DNA of 64,000 nt from Sulfurimonas sp. UBA2011 (GCA_002335055.1 DDCH01000004.1:266731-330730); one strand, 5' to 3'; numbered from the stretch's first letter, positions 27,933-37,282 are shown. Translations and numbers: made by a program. Notes: a model not told the origin generated them from the sequence alone.

Positions 27933-27938
27933 ATTATA
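27933..27938 (-). promoter_or_regulatory. -10 promoter box for aspC
   Basis: TATAAT on the minus strand (attata on plus) preceded by a T-rich run, 29 nt upstream of the aspC ATG. A taaggg ribosome site lies near 27913. Confidence 0.6.
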
Positions 27939-27970
27939 CTAAAATAATAATATATGTAAGCTAAGGATTT

Positions 27971-28672
27971 TTAATTTTGCATAGATTTAATGAAAGAATC
28001 ATAAATGTGTTCTAGCTCAAGGTCTTGCTCAAGTAAATCTTTGTTATCTTCAACTAAAATATGCTCTAATATAGCTACACGCTTAAGCATGTACTCAAAC
28101 ATCTCTTTATTGATATCTGGAAGCATATTGTGCATAAATGGATCTTTACAGCGTCCTTTTGCAATAACATGAGCAGGAATACCAATGGCAGTTGAGCAAG
28201 AAGGGACCTCTTTAACTACAACAGAGTTAGCACCAATTTTAGAGTACTCACCAATTTCTATATTTCCAAGAATCTTTGCTCCAGCACCAAGAACTGCACC
28301 CTGTCTGATCGTAGGGTGACGTTTCCCACAATCTAGTGAAACACCACCGAGTGTAACACCTTGATAAATAAGAACATCATCTTCGATTATAGAAGTTTCA
28401 CCGATTACAACACCTATACCGTGGTCGATAAAAACACGTTTACCAATTTGTGCTGCAGGATGTATATCTATGTGTGTAAAAATTTGAGTAAGACCCATAA
28501 TCATTCTAGCAATACGTTTAAAATTTGAAGTATGAAGTCTGTGCGCTAGTCTATACCAGGCAATTGCCCATACACCAGGATAATTAAATAAAAAGTCAAT
28601 TTTAGAGTTAAGAGCAGGGTCATTTTTATAAGCATTCGAAAAGTCTTCTTTAATCTCTTTGTAGAGTCCCAT
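27971..28672 (-). CDS. cysE: Serine O-acetyltransferase
   Basis: Makes O-acetylserine for cysteine synthesis. The 233-aa protein has the N-terminal helical domain and a C-terminal left-handed beta-helix with the catalytic signature HPAAQIGKRVFIDHGIGVVIG and VTLGG. The last about 60 residues form an extra helical tail. It starts 8 nt after speA and belongs to the hisS-speA-cysE run. Confidence 0.95.
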   Translation of the reverse strand: MGLYKEIKEDFSNAYKNDPALNSKIDFLFNYPGVWAIAWYRLAHRLHTSNFKRIARMIMGLTQIFTHIDIHPAAQIGKRVFIDHGIGVVIGETSIIEDDVLIYQGVTLGGVSLDCGKRHPTIRQGAVLGAGAKILGNIEIGEYSKIGANSVVVKEVPSCSTAIGIPAHVIAKGRCKDPFMHNMLPDINKEMFEYMLKRVAILEHILVEDNKDLLEQDLELEHIYDSFIKSMQN

Positions 28673-28680
28673 AAACTACC

Positions 28681-30510
28681 TTAACTTATTGTTCTTAGAT
28701 AACCATTTTGTGTAAGAATGATCTCTAGTTTTGAAAGTGTATCACTTTTTTCTTTTTCTGTGATAAAACTACTTTTGGTTAGATCTGTTTTAAGTTTACA
28801 TAAAAGTTTATTGGTGTCATAACCAATGGAATCTAGTATGTTAAGAGTACTCTTTGACTCCACTTCATTTAAAATAGTAAAAGAATTGTTATTTATCTCT
28901 ATAGTATATTCATTTGGATGTGTAAAGAGGTTGTGGCTCATTCCTAATGCTTCTTGATATGCTCCAACATTAAAAAAACCTAAGAAATAATCTTCTTGAG
29001 TAATGTCAATATCATGGAGGTAGAGTGGTTTGTCTGAATCAAAAGCTATTTCTCCGTCACTATCACATGTTATATCCCATATGGATGCTGCTCTCATAGC
29101 TTCTTTTGTATGATGATGAATTGGCATAACAGGGAAGTGCTGTTTTAAACCCCAGTAATCAGGGAGACTTTGAAAGATAGAAGCATTTATCAAATAGCGT
29201 TCTTGAAGGTTTACTTGAAGTTGTTTTAACTCACTTGCATTGATTTTGGATGTTAAACTCAAAGACTTTTTTATAATATTATGTACAAGTATCTCTGCAT
29301 TTGAACGGTCTTGAAGGTTTATATAACCAAGGTCAAAAAGTGTTAGTAAGGATTCTATATGGTCTAGGGCATCATGTAAGTATTCTATACAGTTATCAGG
29401 GCTAAGATGAATGTATAGTTCATTTAGCTCATGTATAAGTGGAGGATTTTTTTCTTGAAGATTTAATAAATCTTCGTGATAGTCTTGTGTAAAGAGCTCT
29501 AGAACAGGTGCTATAAGTACAGAATGAGAGGCAACAACAAAACGACCTGATTCTGTAAAAACATCAGGATGTTTCACTCCCTTTGCATCCATGATTTCCC
29601 TAAGTAAAAAGATAACAGAACTTGAGAACTCTTTAATGGAGTAGTTATGCAGTTTAGCATCATCATGTTGTGCATAAGTAACAGCTAAACCACCACCAAT
29701 ATTTATACTATTTAAAGACTCTGCACCTAATACTTTTAGCTCAGCATAGATATTTCCAGCCTCTCTCAAAGCACGCTTTATAGGTGCTATATCTTCCATC
29801 TGAGAGCCAATATGAAAATGTATCATAGTAAACTTGTCCAAAAGTTTGGCACTTCTTAAAAGTTTTGTGGCTTCGAGAATTTCTGTAGCAGTGAGACCAA
29901 ATTTTGCATCCATTCCTGCACTTTTTGCCCATGTACCACTTCCTGTAGAGTGGAGTCGCACCCTAAGACCAATACTTGGTATTTTGAGGTCCGAGTCTTG
30001 TGCTACTTGTATTATGGTTCTAAGTTCACCTAAGCCTTCTATAGTGATAGTAATATCATGCCCAGACTGCTTTGCAATAAAGGCAAGTGTTATCATCTCT
30101 TTATCTTTAAAACCATTAACTGTAATAGGGGAGTTGTTAGTTGATTGACTCATGGCAAGAATAAGTTCAGCCTTACTACCTGCTTCTAAACCATAAGAAA
30201 AATCTTTTCCTTCATTAGAAACGGCTTGGACTACAAAAGGCAGTTGATTTACTTTGAGTGGAAAGACAGCTTTAAAATTACCTCTGTAATTATTTTCTTC
30301 TATAGAATAGTTAAAAGAATTATAGAGACTATTTATCTGCTTTTTTATAAGGTGGGGAAAGCGTAAAACAATAGGACCACGAACATCTAAAGAACGAATT
30401 TTTTTTGTTATATCTAAAAGAGAAGGTTTTGATTTGTAGTTAACTAAAACCTCGTCTTTGTCTATGATAAAATTATTATCTGACCATATATTTAAACCGT
30501 ATGTATTCAT
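28681..30510 (-). CDS. speA: Biosynthetic arginine decarboxylase
   Basis: Converts arginine to agmatine, the entry to polyamine synthesis in many Campylobacterota. At 609 aa it is close to the usual 610-630. It is a fold-III PLP enzyme with the cofactor lysine K86 in AVFPLKVNQ, the IHFHIGSQ motif near 230, and the GGGLAVTYA phosphate loop. It lies between a small membrane protein gene (6 nt upstream) and cysE. Confidence 0.95.
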   Translation of the reverse strand: MNTYGLNIWSDNNFIIDKDEVLVNYKSKPSLLDITKKIRSLDVRGPIVLRFPHLIKKQINSLYNSFNYSIEENNYRGNFKAVFPLKVNQLPFVVQAVSNEGKDFSYGLEAGSKAELILAMSQSTNNSPITVNGFKDKEMITLAFIAKQSGHDITITIEGLGELRTIIQVAQDSDLKIPSIGLRVRLHSTGSGTWAKSAGMDAKFGLTATEILEATKLLRSAKLLDKFTMIHFHIGSQMEDIAPIKRALREAGNIYAELKVLGAESLNSINIGGGLAVTYAQHDDAKLHNYSIKEFSSSVIFLLREIMDAKGVKHPDVFTESGRFVVASHSVLIAPVLELFTQDYHEDLLNLQEKNPPLIHELNELYIHLSPDNCIEYLHDALDHIESLLTLFDLGYINLQDRSNAEILVHNIIKKSLSLTSKINASELKQLQVNLQERYLINASIFQSLPDYWGLKQHFPVMPIHHHTKEAMRAASIWDITCDSDGEIAFDSDKPLYLHDIDITQEDYFLGFFNVGAYQEALGMSHNLFTHPNEYTIEINNNSFTILNEVESKSTLNILDSIGYDTNKLLCKLKTDLTKSSFITEKEKSDTLSKLEIILTQNGYLRTIS

Positions 30511-30516
30511 AATAAC

Positions 30517-30846
30517 CTAGAGGTGAAGTTTATTTCTAAAGTATACATCGATATCAAAGAAAACTTCACCATTGCGATTTGTATATGTTAAGCTACTTTT
30601 ATCGAGGTTTTTAATGCTCTTTTTACCCATAACTGCAAGCACTACTTTCGTACTTTTTATAAGATTATTATAGTAGTTTCCTATTTTCTTTCCTTGTTTC
30701 ATCACAAGGTAGTTAATAAGAAGTACCTGTTTACGCTGAACATATTTATCATATATAAATAGTACAACAAGTAAAACAACTGCGAGAATGATAAATAGTT
30801 CTAGGAAGTTGACTAAAACATCCCAAAGACTATGTAGTAAATCCAT
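30517..30846 (-). CDS. Small single-pass membrane protein, function unknown
   Basis: The 109-aa protein has one long hydrophobic helix at about 13-33 (FLELFIILAVVLLVVLFIYD) followed by a basic YVQRKQ and a soluble region of about 70 residues. I recognise no domain. The ATG overlaps the hisS stop in a TAATG and speA follows 6 nt after its stop, so it is a firm member of this operon. Confidence 0.7.
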   Translation of the reverse strand: MDLLHSLWDVLVNFLELFIILAVVLLVVLFIYDKYVQRKQVLLINYLVMKQGKKIGNYYNNLIKSTKVVLAVMGKKSIKNLDKSSLTYTNRNGEVFFDIDVYFRNKLHL

Positions 30847-32057
30847 TAAAAATCCTTAAGTAATATAAGTTTTTCTGATTTAATTTCTAAGTCTTTTACC
30901 CATATAGTACCATCTTTCTTTTCATTTTCGCCAATAACACAACAAAATTTTGCATTTACCTTATCTGCGGCATTTAAATGCTTCTTTAGGTTCTTTGCTT
31001 TGTAGTCACAAACAACTTTATCAGTTAAACGTTTGTCTTGAGTTAACTTCACTACAAGGTCTACAGCATCACCATCCATAGCTCCTATATAATAACCTTC
31101 GCGTTTACTCTCAGGCATAACTATAAGTTCCATAAGTCTCTCTATCCCCATAGCAAAACCAACAGCAGGAGTAGGTCGACCATCTAAAAACTCTACAAGT
31201 CTGTCATAACGTCCACCACCTGCAATAGCACTCTGACTTCCGATATTGTCACTCACAAACTCAAATGCAGTTTTAGAGTAGTAATCAAGTCCACGAACAA
31301 GGTTTGTGTCTATTTCGTAGACAATACCATTCGTATTAAGAATTTGTTTGAGTTTAGTAAAGTCATCTTCGCAAGCACCACAAAGAGAGTTTATTAGTTT
31401 TGGTGCATTTACATATAGACTCTGACAATGTGTGTTTTTACAATCAAGTACACGGATAGGATTAGTCGTTTTTCTGCGTTGACAGTCTTCACATATCTCA
31501 TCTTCAACACTTTCTATAAATGATACTAATGAATCACGATACTGAGGCATACAGTTTTGATCTCCTAAAGAGTTTAACTGAAGTCTATAGCCGATGCCAC
31601 ATTTTTTAAGAATGTCAGCAACCATCATAATCATAGTTGCATCTTCATAAACACTATCAACACCAAAGCTTTCTACTCCAAACTGGTGAAATTGTCTTAG
31701 GCGACCTTTTTGTGGGCGTTCATAACGAAACATAGAACCGTGATAGAAAAATCTGTGTGTTCCACCGGCCTTGTCAAGTTTCTTCTGTACAAAAGCACGA
31801 ACAACACCAGCTGTTCCCTCAGGACGAAGACAAACATCATTTTCACCCTTGTCAGTAAACTGATACATCTCTTTACCAACGATGTCACTACTCTCACCAA
31901 CACTGCGTTTAAACAGAGCAGTCTCTTCTAAAAGAGGTGTCTCGATAAAATGAAAACCATAATTTTGTGCAACTTTAGTTGCTAAGTTAATGAAGTATGT
32001 AAAACGCTCATAATCCTCGCTTAAAATATCGTTCATTCCTCTGAGTGACTTAATCAT
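30846..32057 (-). CDS. hisS: Histidyl-tRNA synthetase
   Basis: Class II synthetase charging tRNA-His. The 403-aa protein has motif 2 (RYERPQKGRLRQFHQFG), the histidine-specific RGLDYYSKTAFEF and GGGRYDRL loops, and motif 3 (AVGFAMGIERL). It is the first gene of the operon with the small membrane protein, speA and cysE. Start ATG at 32057 is preceded by aaaggata. Confidence 0.97.
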   Translation of the reverse strand: MIKSLRGMNDILSEDYERFTYFINLATKVAQNYGFHFIETPLLEETALFKRSVGESSDIVGKEMYQFTDKGENDVCLRPEGTAGVVRAFVQKKLDKAGGTHRFFYHGSMFRYERPQKGRLRQFHQFGVESFGVDSVYEDATMIMMVADILKKCGIGYRLQLNSLGDQNCMPQYRDSLVSFIESVEDEICEDCQRRKTTNPIRVLDCKNTHCQSLYVNAPKLINSLCGACEDDFTKLKQILNTNGIVYEIDTNLVRGLDYYSKTAFEFVSDNIGSQSAIAGGGRYDRLVEFLDGRPTPAVGFAMGIERLMELIVMPESKREGYYIGAMDGDAVDLVVKLTQDKRLTDKVVCDYKAKNLKKHLNAADKVNAKFCCVIGENEKKDGTIWVKDLEIKSEKLILLKDF

Positions 32058-32175
32058 CTGTATCCTTTAAAAATAGTAATGCAAGGATACCATTTTTTAT
32101 CTTTTGTTTTAATGATGAACCTTTTTTGAAGTAAAACTAGTGTAAAATCAGCCTAATATAAACGCAGGAAAATAG

Positions 32176-33417
32176 ATGACATTTAACAAACTTGAACTCT
32201 CAAGAGAAATTCTTCAAATCTTAGAAGAGAAAAACTTTAAAACCCCAACACCTGTACAAGAGAATGTAATTCCTTTAGTTTTACAAGGTAAAGATGTTAT
32301 TGCTCAGGCCCAAACTGGAAGTGGAAAGAGTGCTAGTTTTGTTTTACCTGTTTTACAACTCTGGAGTCAAACTCGTGATAATGCTAAAAAGGGAAAGATA
32401 AAAGTTCTTGTTTTAACACCGACTCGTGAACTAACTCTACAAATAGCAGCTGCATTTACTGAGTTCTCAAAGTATCTGAACCGGACTCCACAAGTAGTAA
32501 GTCTTATTGGTGGAGAAAAGATAGGGGAACAACTTTTTGAGGTACAAAAAGGCTGTGATATTCTTGTTGCAACGAGTGGGCGTTTTTTAGATGTTTTAAG
32601 AAAGAAACAGATGAACTTAGAGCATTTAAATTATTTAATATTAGATGAAGCAGATAAGATGCTAAATCTCGATTTTAGTGAAGAATTAGACCTTATTTTA
32701 GAGTCTATTCCAAGTAAAAGACAAAACCTACTTTTCTCTGCAACTTACCCAGAAAAAATGTTAAATATCATCTCTAAAATAGTAACTTCTCCAGTTGAAG
32801 TAAAAATACAAGAGACACAAACAGTAGAGACAATAAATCAAAGAGTCATACAAGTAAATCGTGAAAACCGTGGACCTTTATTACGTCATCTTTTAAAAGA
32901 AAATAAGTACAAACGAGTCCTTGTTTTTATGGCAAACAAGCGTGCAACTGATAATATCGCTGAGAAGTTTAGAAAACACGATATCAAAGCAGCTTCATTT
33001 AATGCAGACCTTGAACAAGATATAAGAAATGATACACTTAAAGCATTTAAAGAAGCAAAGGTAAATGTCCTTTTTGCAACTGACATAGCAGCACGTGGAC
33101 TTGATATAGATAATATTGACTGTGTTATAAACTACGATCTGCCACGTTCGCCTGCTGACTACATACATAGAATAGGGCGAACAGCTAGAGCTGGAAAATC
33201 TGGCACAGCTATAAGTTTTATGGATTATGAAACACAGGAACATTTTAAACTCATAGAAAAACGCAGTGATATTAGTTTGAAGTATGAGCAAATCAAAGGT
33301 TTCGAACTTTTAGGTGAAGCTCCTAAAAAGCAAAAAGGTCCCGCTCCTGTAAAAGGAAAAGGGAAAAGTAAAAAAGACAAACTAAGAGAAAAAAATAAAT
33401 TAGCTAATAAGGACTAG
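32176..33417 (+). CDS. rhlE: DEAD-box ATP-dependent RNA helicase
   Basis: A 413-aa RNA helicase of the RhlE type, involved in RNA remodelling and ribosome maturation. All motifs are present: Q motif (TPTPVQ), AQTGSGKS at 45-52, PTREL, DEAD in LDEADKM, SAT, and HRIGRTARAG. The C-terminus is short and basic (KGKGKSKKDKLREKNK). The gene's end overlaps the convergent ycaO stop by 4 nt. The symbol is assigned by similarity of length and tail only. Confidence 0.88.
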   Translation: MTFNKLELSREILQILEEKNFKTPTPVQENVIPLVLQGKDVIAQAQTGSGKSASFVLPVLQLWSQTRDNAKKGKIKVLVLTPTRELTLQIAAAFTEFSKYLNRTPQVVSLIGGEKIGEQLFEVQKGCDILVATSGRFLDVLRKKQMNLEHLNYLILDEADKMLNLDFSEELDLILESIPSKRQNLLFSATYPEKMLNIISKIVTSPVEVKIQETQTVETINQRVIQVNRENRGPLLRHLLKENKYKRVLVFMANKRATDNIAEKFRKHDIKAASFNADLEQDIRNDTLKAFKEAKVNVLFATDIAARGLDIDNIDCVINYDLPRSPADYIHRIGRTARAGKSGTAISFMDYETQEHFKLIEKRSDISLKYEQIKGFELLGEAPKKQKGPAPVKGKGKSKKDKLREKNKLANKD

Positions 33418-35027
33418 GCTCTTTTTTTAAGCTCTAGTCTATCGTACATTTGAAGCATTTTATTATAATCCTCATGAAGAGTTACATCACAAAGTAGAGC
33501 ATCACCATCTAAAACACTCAGTGCTTTATGAACTCTTGCTTGTCCAAAGATATTATAAAGTGCTTCTTCATACTCACTAAACTCTAACTCAGACTCTTCC
33601 ATTTTTGCAAGTTCTACGATGACTAGACCAAACTTATCGGCTCCGTACTCTAAAAGTTCAAGTGCTTCTTCTGTCTCACCTAGCACAAGCAGTGTTTGCG
33701 CTTTAAACTCTCTAAGTGTAAAGTTGTTTTTAAATATAACACCAATATACTTCTCAATATTAAGAGCCTCTTCTAGCTGTTCAATTTCAATCATAATATC
33801 TTGTGGATCATAGTCCTTGAAATTTAAGACCATATCTCTAATGAGTTTTCCATTATTTTTGTTGTTGTAGATTAGGTCTTCTATAGGATAGACCTCTGAT
33901 ATACTAGGTACAATCAACTGACATGAGTAAAATCCAAGATAGTTGTACTCTCTTAAGTAACTCTCTTTATTCATTGTGTCTAAAATACCTGTTAGATAGC
34001 TATGCTCTTCTTTTGTACTCACTCCCTTATAACTCCAAGGTGCATACTCAAAACTTTTTTTACTACTTAAAAAAGGAAATCCAAGTTTACCATTAGAATC
34101 AATAAAGTGAGACTCAAGGTTAAAACTATCTGACACTAAACTCATATCAAATGTAGGCACTTCAAAACTATCTAAGTTCTCTAAAGAACGCCCTTGCATA
34201 AGTTCTGTCATAGTTCTCTCGAAAGAGACTTCTAAGATAGGATGTGCACCAAAAGAGACAAAAAGAGTAGAGGTTTTTGGATTTATCAAAGATATAGCAG
34301 TAACTGGAAACTCTCCACCTAAAGAAGCATCAAGAACTTCGACTATAAACCCAAGTGCTCGAAGTTCTTCTACATCTTTACAAACTCTAGGAAAGCTCTC
34401 AAATACATCATCAGGAAAATTAGGTAAAGCATAACCCTTTTTGATAATTTCTATTTTTGCATGACGTTCAAAGATTTCACTTAGTGCTTGGACTTGTGCT
34501 TCCTCCGGAGTATTACCTGTTGCTAAACCATTACTAACATACAAGTTACTAAGAATGTTTAGAGGAATGTAAGTAGTAGTTTTATCGCTACATTTGATAA
34601 AAGGAAGAGCGACTACTTTATCTTCATAATCACTGTTATAATCAACGAGATCTTCAGCTGTAAGTTCATTTGTAGGATTATAGATAGCACTTAACTCTGC
34701 GTTTAAATACTCTCCTCCTAACTCAAATGCCACTTCATCGGGATAGTATTTTCTTTGCGGGAGGTAGAAGTCTATAAAAAAGTTGTTAGTTTGTAGTCTC
34801 TCTATGTACTCACCCAAAGCACTAGCCATAGAAGCCTCAGAAATTATACCTTTACCATTGGAATAGACATGTCTTGGAGCTTCAGCGGAAGTCAGGTTCA
34901 CAGAAAAGCAGTTTGATAAAGGGTGCTTTTCTTGTGCAAAAGTAGTCTCACAACCAACCTCTACTAGTGTGTTTTTCATTTTTTTAAGTGACTCTTCTAA
35001 GGAAGCATCTTTAGAAAGAAGTTTCAT
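33414..35027 (-). CDS. ycaO: YcaO-domain protein (E. coli YcaO type)
   Basis: YcaO proteins use ATP to activate peptide backbones. The E. coli protein enhances RimO-dependent methylthiolation of ribosomal protein S12. This 537-aa protein has the YcaO core with the ATP/Mg motifs SALGEYIERL and SEIFERHAKIEI, and a C-terminal tetratricopeptide-like region (about 430-500) like E. coli YcaO. It lacks the proline-rich C-terminus of azoline-forming YcaOs. No ribosome site precedes the ATG at 35027; instead a 14-codon ORF with a good site ends directly against it, which points to translational coupling. No toxin-precursor or transporter genes are adjacent. Confidence 0.88.
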   Translation of the reverse strand: MKLLSKDASLEESLKKMKNTLVEVGCETTFAQEKHPLSNCFSVNLTSAEAPRHVYSNGKGIISEASMASALGEYIERLQTNNFFIDFYLPQRKYYPDEVAFELGGEYLNAELSAIYNPTNELTAEDLVDYNSDYEDKVVALPFIKCSDKTTTYIPLNILSNLYVSNGLATGNTPEEAQVQALSEIFERHAKIEIIKKGYALPNFPDDVFESFPRVCKDVEELRALGFIVEVLDASLGGEFPVTAISLINPKTSTLFVSFGAHPILEVSFERTMTELMQGRSLENLDSFEVPTFDMSLVSDSFNLESHFIDSNGKLGFPFLSSKKSFEYAPWSYKGVSTKEEHSYLTGILDTMNKESYLREYNYLGFYSCQLIVPSISEVYPIEDLIYNNKNNGKLIRDMVLNFKDYDPQDIMIEIEQLEEALNIEKYIGVIFKNNFTLREFKAQTLLVLGETEEALELLEYGADKFGLVIVELAKMEESELEFSEYEEALYNIFGQARVHKALSVLDGDALLCDVTLHEDYNKMLQMYDRLELKKRA

Positions 35028-35072
35028 TTATGTGTGAACCAGTTTAGTTAATTGTTTATCTTCTTTTTTCAT
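35028..35072 (-). CDS. 14-residue leader ORF directly upstream of ycaO
   Basis: On the minus strand a GAGGA ribosome site (35082-35086) lies 9 nt before an ATG that encodes MKKEDKQLTKLVHT and then TAA. The next three bases are the ycaO ATG. The peptide is not hydrophobic and has no Cys, Ser-rich or Gly-rich core. I infer a translational-coupling leader; expression is not shown. Confidence 0.5.
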   Translation of the reverse strand: MKKEDKQLTKLVHT

Positions 35073-35100
35073 GATAGGGCTTCCTCAAATTTTTAAATGA

Positions 35101-35106
35101 ATTATA
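35101..35106 (-). promoter_or_regulatory. -10 promoter box for ycaO and its leader ORF
   Basis: TATAAT on the minus strand (attata on plus) in the context TTAGCTATAAT, 28 nt upstream of the leader ORF's ATG. Confidence 0.55.
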
Positions 35107-35131
35107 GCTAAAAAGATAAAATAATTTGAAG

Positions 35132-35609
35132 CTATACCCAAAGACCAAACTTCTGAGCCACCTCATATCTAAATCCAAGTCCACCAGCAGGATGAAGCTG
35201 GGCATCTGCAAAATTTGTGTTTATTTCTATCGGTGCCGAGGAAAGTAGTGCTACGAATAGTGTCTTTTTTCCAAAAACCCAAGTGATATGCCCCTGCAGC
35301 TTTTGTTTCATTCCCTGTGGCTACCACAAATATTCCTGATATGCTTGGAGGTGATCTTCTCTCTTTAACAGAGTTAAAAGTATCATGCAAAAACATTACG
35401 TTAAGTCCAGCACCATAACCAACAGCTGGTTCAGTGATGATAGTCGGAACTGGGAGAAAACCATAACGAGTTCCAAGATAATCGCTCACGTCAAAAGCTC
35501 CATCTTCGGCACTTGTAAAAAGATCTTTTTCTTCTGTTTGAACATTTTTGGCAATAAGGGAGGAACAATTAAAACTAACAAGTAGTAGTAAAGCAATAAT
35601 TTTCTTCAT
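35132..35609 (-). pseudogene. Surface antigen (BamA/D15-like barrel) gene with large internal deletion
   Basis: The 5' part encodes a signal peptide (MKKIIALLLLVSFNCSSLIA) and the start of a bacterial surface antigen (Omp85-like) barrel, with SDYLGTRYGFLPVPTII and EPAVGYGAGL. After TFLG the frame changes: the frame ending at 35132 reads FADAQLHPAGGLGFRYEVAQKFGLWV, which resembles the last strands of the same family. A typical member has about 350-400 aa, so some 200 residues are missing at about 35220-35240. The normal terminal strand and aromatic C-terminus are also absent. The product could not form a barrel. Confidence 0.75.
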
Positions 35610-35617
35610 TTTTTTCC

Positions 35618-36415
35618 TTATTTAGGGGAGGGTATAAAGTACATGACAGTTTCAAAAATTCCTTCCATATAGTGTCGAAGATAGATTTTATAGTCATCTC
35701 TTATACTCAAAACTAGTTCAGGTATTTTGTACCAATCCTCTGCTTTATGGTAGATACAAATAGCCAGAACAGGATGTGAATCTAAGATAGTCTGTTTAGC
35801 ACCTTCTATCGCGTCTTGTTCAGCACCTTCAATGTCTAGTTTTATAAAATCAACTTCTTCATTTATGATGTTATCAATTGTATCAACTGCAACACTCTGT
35901 GTACCTTTTCCGTATATAGTAGAAAATGATTTCTCTTCATTAAAATAAAGAGTCTCTTTTTTGTTTGAGACACCACAGGTTAAGAACTCTATGTTCTCAA
36001 ATGAGGCTAACTCACGTTTAGCTATTCTAATATTCTCAGGTATTGGTTCTATGAGCCATATTTTAGCAAAGTCAGGATAGTTTTTGATAACTTCTTCTGC
36101 TGTGTCCCCAACATAACCACCACCATCAACAAAACGAATATTTTTTATTTTTGGCACTATCTCTTTGTCAAAATACTGACCTAAATGATCATTTGTGAAA
36201 CCTTCCATAAAGTTATAATCAGCTGAGATTTTAAAGTTTATGACTTTAGTAAAAATTACTTTTGATTTTTCATCAGATAAAAGCTCATAAGTTTGTAAGT
36301 ACTTCTCTCGGTTTTTAGAAAAATTATCTTTAAAGTCACTTATAAAAGGAGGGGATACTAAATCAAAAGAGCTATATTTACAAAGTGCCTTATACGAGAT
36401 GTTTTTAAAACCCAT
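35618..36415 (-). CDS. FkbM family methyltransferase, N-terminally truncated
   Basis: From the only in-frame ATG (36415) the 265-aa frame contains a complete FkbM methyltransferase domain: motif I VDGGGYVGDTAEEVI near 98-112, IWLIEPIPENIRIA, and the DFIKLDIEGAEQDAIEGA block typical of sugar or polysaccharide O-methyltransferases. The same frame is open for another 96 codons upstream and reads as sensible protein (for example YINEKDKELVDLFIHSQDVK), but has no ATG, GTG or TTG. It begins right after the tmk stop. I infer a deletion that removed the original start and any gap to tmk. Whether a shorter protein is made from 36415 is uncertain. Confidence 0.65.
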   Translation of the reverse strand: MGFKNISYKALCKYSSFDLVSPPFISDFKDNFSKNREKYLQTYELLSDEKSKVIFTKVINFKISADYNFMEGFTNDHLGQYFDKEIVPKIKNIRFVDGGGYVGDTAEEVIKNYPDFAKIWLIEPIPENIRIAKRELASFENIEFLTCGVSNKKETLYFNEEKSFSTIYGKGTQSVAVDTIDNIINEEVDFIKLDIEGAEQDAIEGAKQTILDSHPVLAICIYHKAEDWYKIPELVLSIRDDYKIYLRHYMEGIFETVMYFIPSPK

Positions 36416-36703
36416 CTCATCTAGTCTTTGTTTGACTTCTAAAGGGCTTCCTGTAGCTGTCCAAAGTATGATAGCATCAAGAGGTACATCCTCTATCTTT
36501 AAAATCTCTTTTTTTCGTGAATGCTGTACTCTAGAAAAATCATCAATGATTCCATCAACTTCTATAAACTTTTTTACACTTTTTGTGAGTTTATTTATAC
36601 CAAGAATATACTTTTTAACATCCTGTGAGTGGATAAAAAGGTCTACTAACTCTTTATCCTTTTCGTTGATATAACCGCTCTTGATTAAGTTGATAGGTAC
36701 TTC
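36416..36703 (-). pseudogene. Startless 5' extension of the FkbM gene, fused in frame behind tmk
   Basis: Ninety-six sense codons run from the base after the tmk TAA (36704-36706) to the ATG at 36415 in one frame. The text includes KKYILGINKLTKSVKKF and DDFSRVQHSRKKEILK, which look like the N-terminal region of the downstream protein. No start codon is present. On the plus strand the same DNA has only an unconvincing antisense frame. Confidence 0.65.
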
Positions 36704-37282
36704 TTAAGTGTTGATATTGTTTAATATGTTATTGGTTATTTCTGCACGAGAGAGCGTTGCATCTATCTCTACAAGTTCGATGTTTAGGAGCTTTGTCGCT
36801 TCAATGATAGCATCTTGAATGTCTAAAAGATACTTACTTCCACGAAGTTCTATTCCATCTAGTTCTTTTTGAGAAAGTCTATACTCTAGCTCTTCTTTCG
36901 TTAAACGCAGCAAAAAAACTTTTTGAGGATAAATACCATTAGTTGCAAAATCATTAAGAGAAACTATCTCCTGTGTTTTTAATTCACCTTGAGTGAGAGC
37001 ATAAGCCACACCACTCACAGCACTTCTATCGCTTATAATCATTTTCTTATCTATATTAGGTTTAATGACCTTCTGCATATGCTCAGCGCGGTCAGCTAAA
37101 AAGAGTAAGAACTCAGCTTTTTTACTCTCTACCCGAGCAGATAAAAGCATTTCACGTATCTCTTTACCTATCTCCGTAGCACCGGGTTCTTTTGTTATGA
37201 TAGCATCTGGAAAGTTTTTACTAAGTGCTTCTATCTGCGTACTTTTACCAGCAGTGTCTATACCCTCTATTGCAATGTACAT
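36704..37282 (-). CDS. tmk: Thymidylate kinase
   Basis: Phosphorylates dTMP to dTDP. The 192-aa protein has the P-loop EGIDTAGKST near 6-15, the DRS motif (ISDRSAVSGVAY) near 83, and a normal C-terminus. It overlaps coaD by 16 nt, in the ubiX-coaD-tmk order known from other Campylobacterota. In relatives other genes follow tmk after a normal gap; here the truncated FkbM frame follows immediately. Confidence 0.95.
   Translation of the reverse strand: MYIAIEGIDTAGKSTQIEALSKNFPDAIITKEPGATEIGKEIREMLLSARVESKKAEFLLFLADRAEHMQKVIKPNIDKKMIISDRSAVSGVAYALTQGELKTQEIVSLNDFATNGIYPQKVFLLRLTKEELEYRLSQKELDGIELRGSKYLLDIQDAIIEATKLLNIELVEIDATLSRAEITNNILNNINT

Noticed and set aside
35028..35072. Leader peptide as a YcaO-modified natural-product precursor
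   Set aside because: Too short, no leader/core division, no modifiable Cys/Ser-rich core, and the neighbouring YcaO is of the S12-modification type without export or protease genes. Kept only as a coupling leader.
36399..36674. Plus-strand frame upstream of tmk
   Set aside because: The minus-strand reading is clearly protein-like and joins the FkbM domain, so the plus frame is its shadow.
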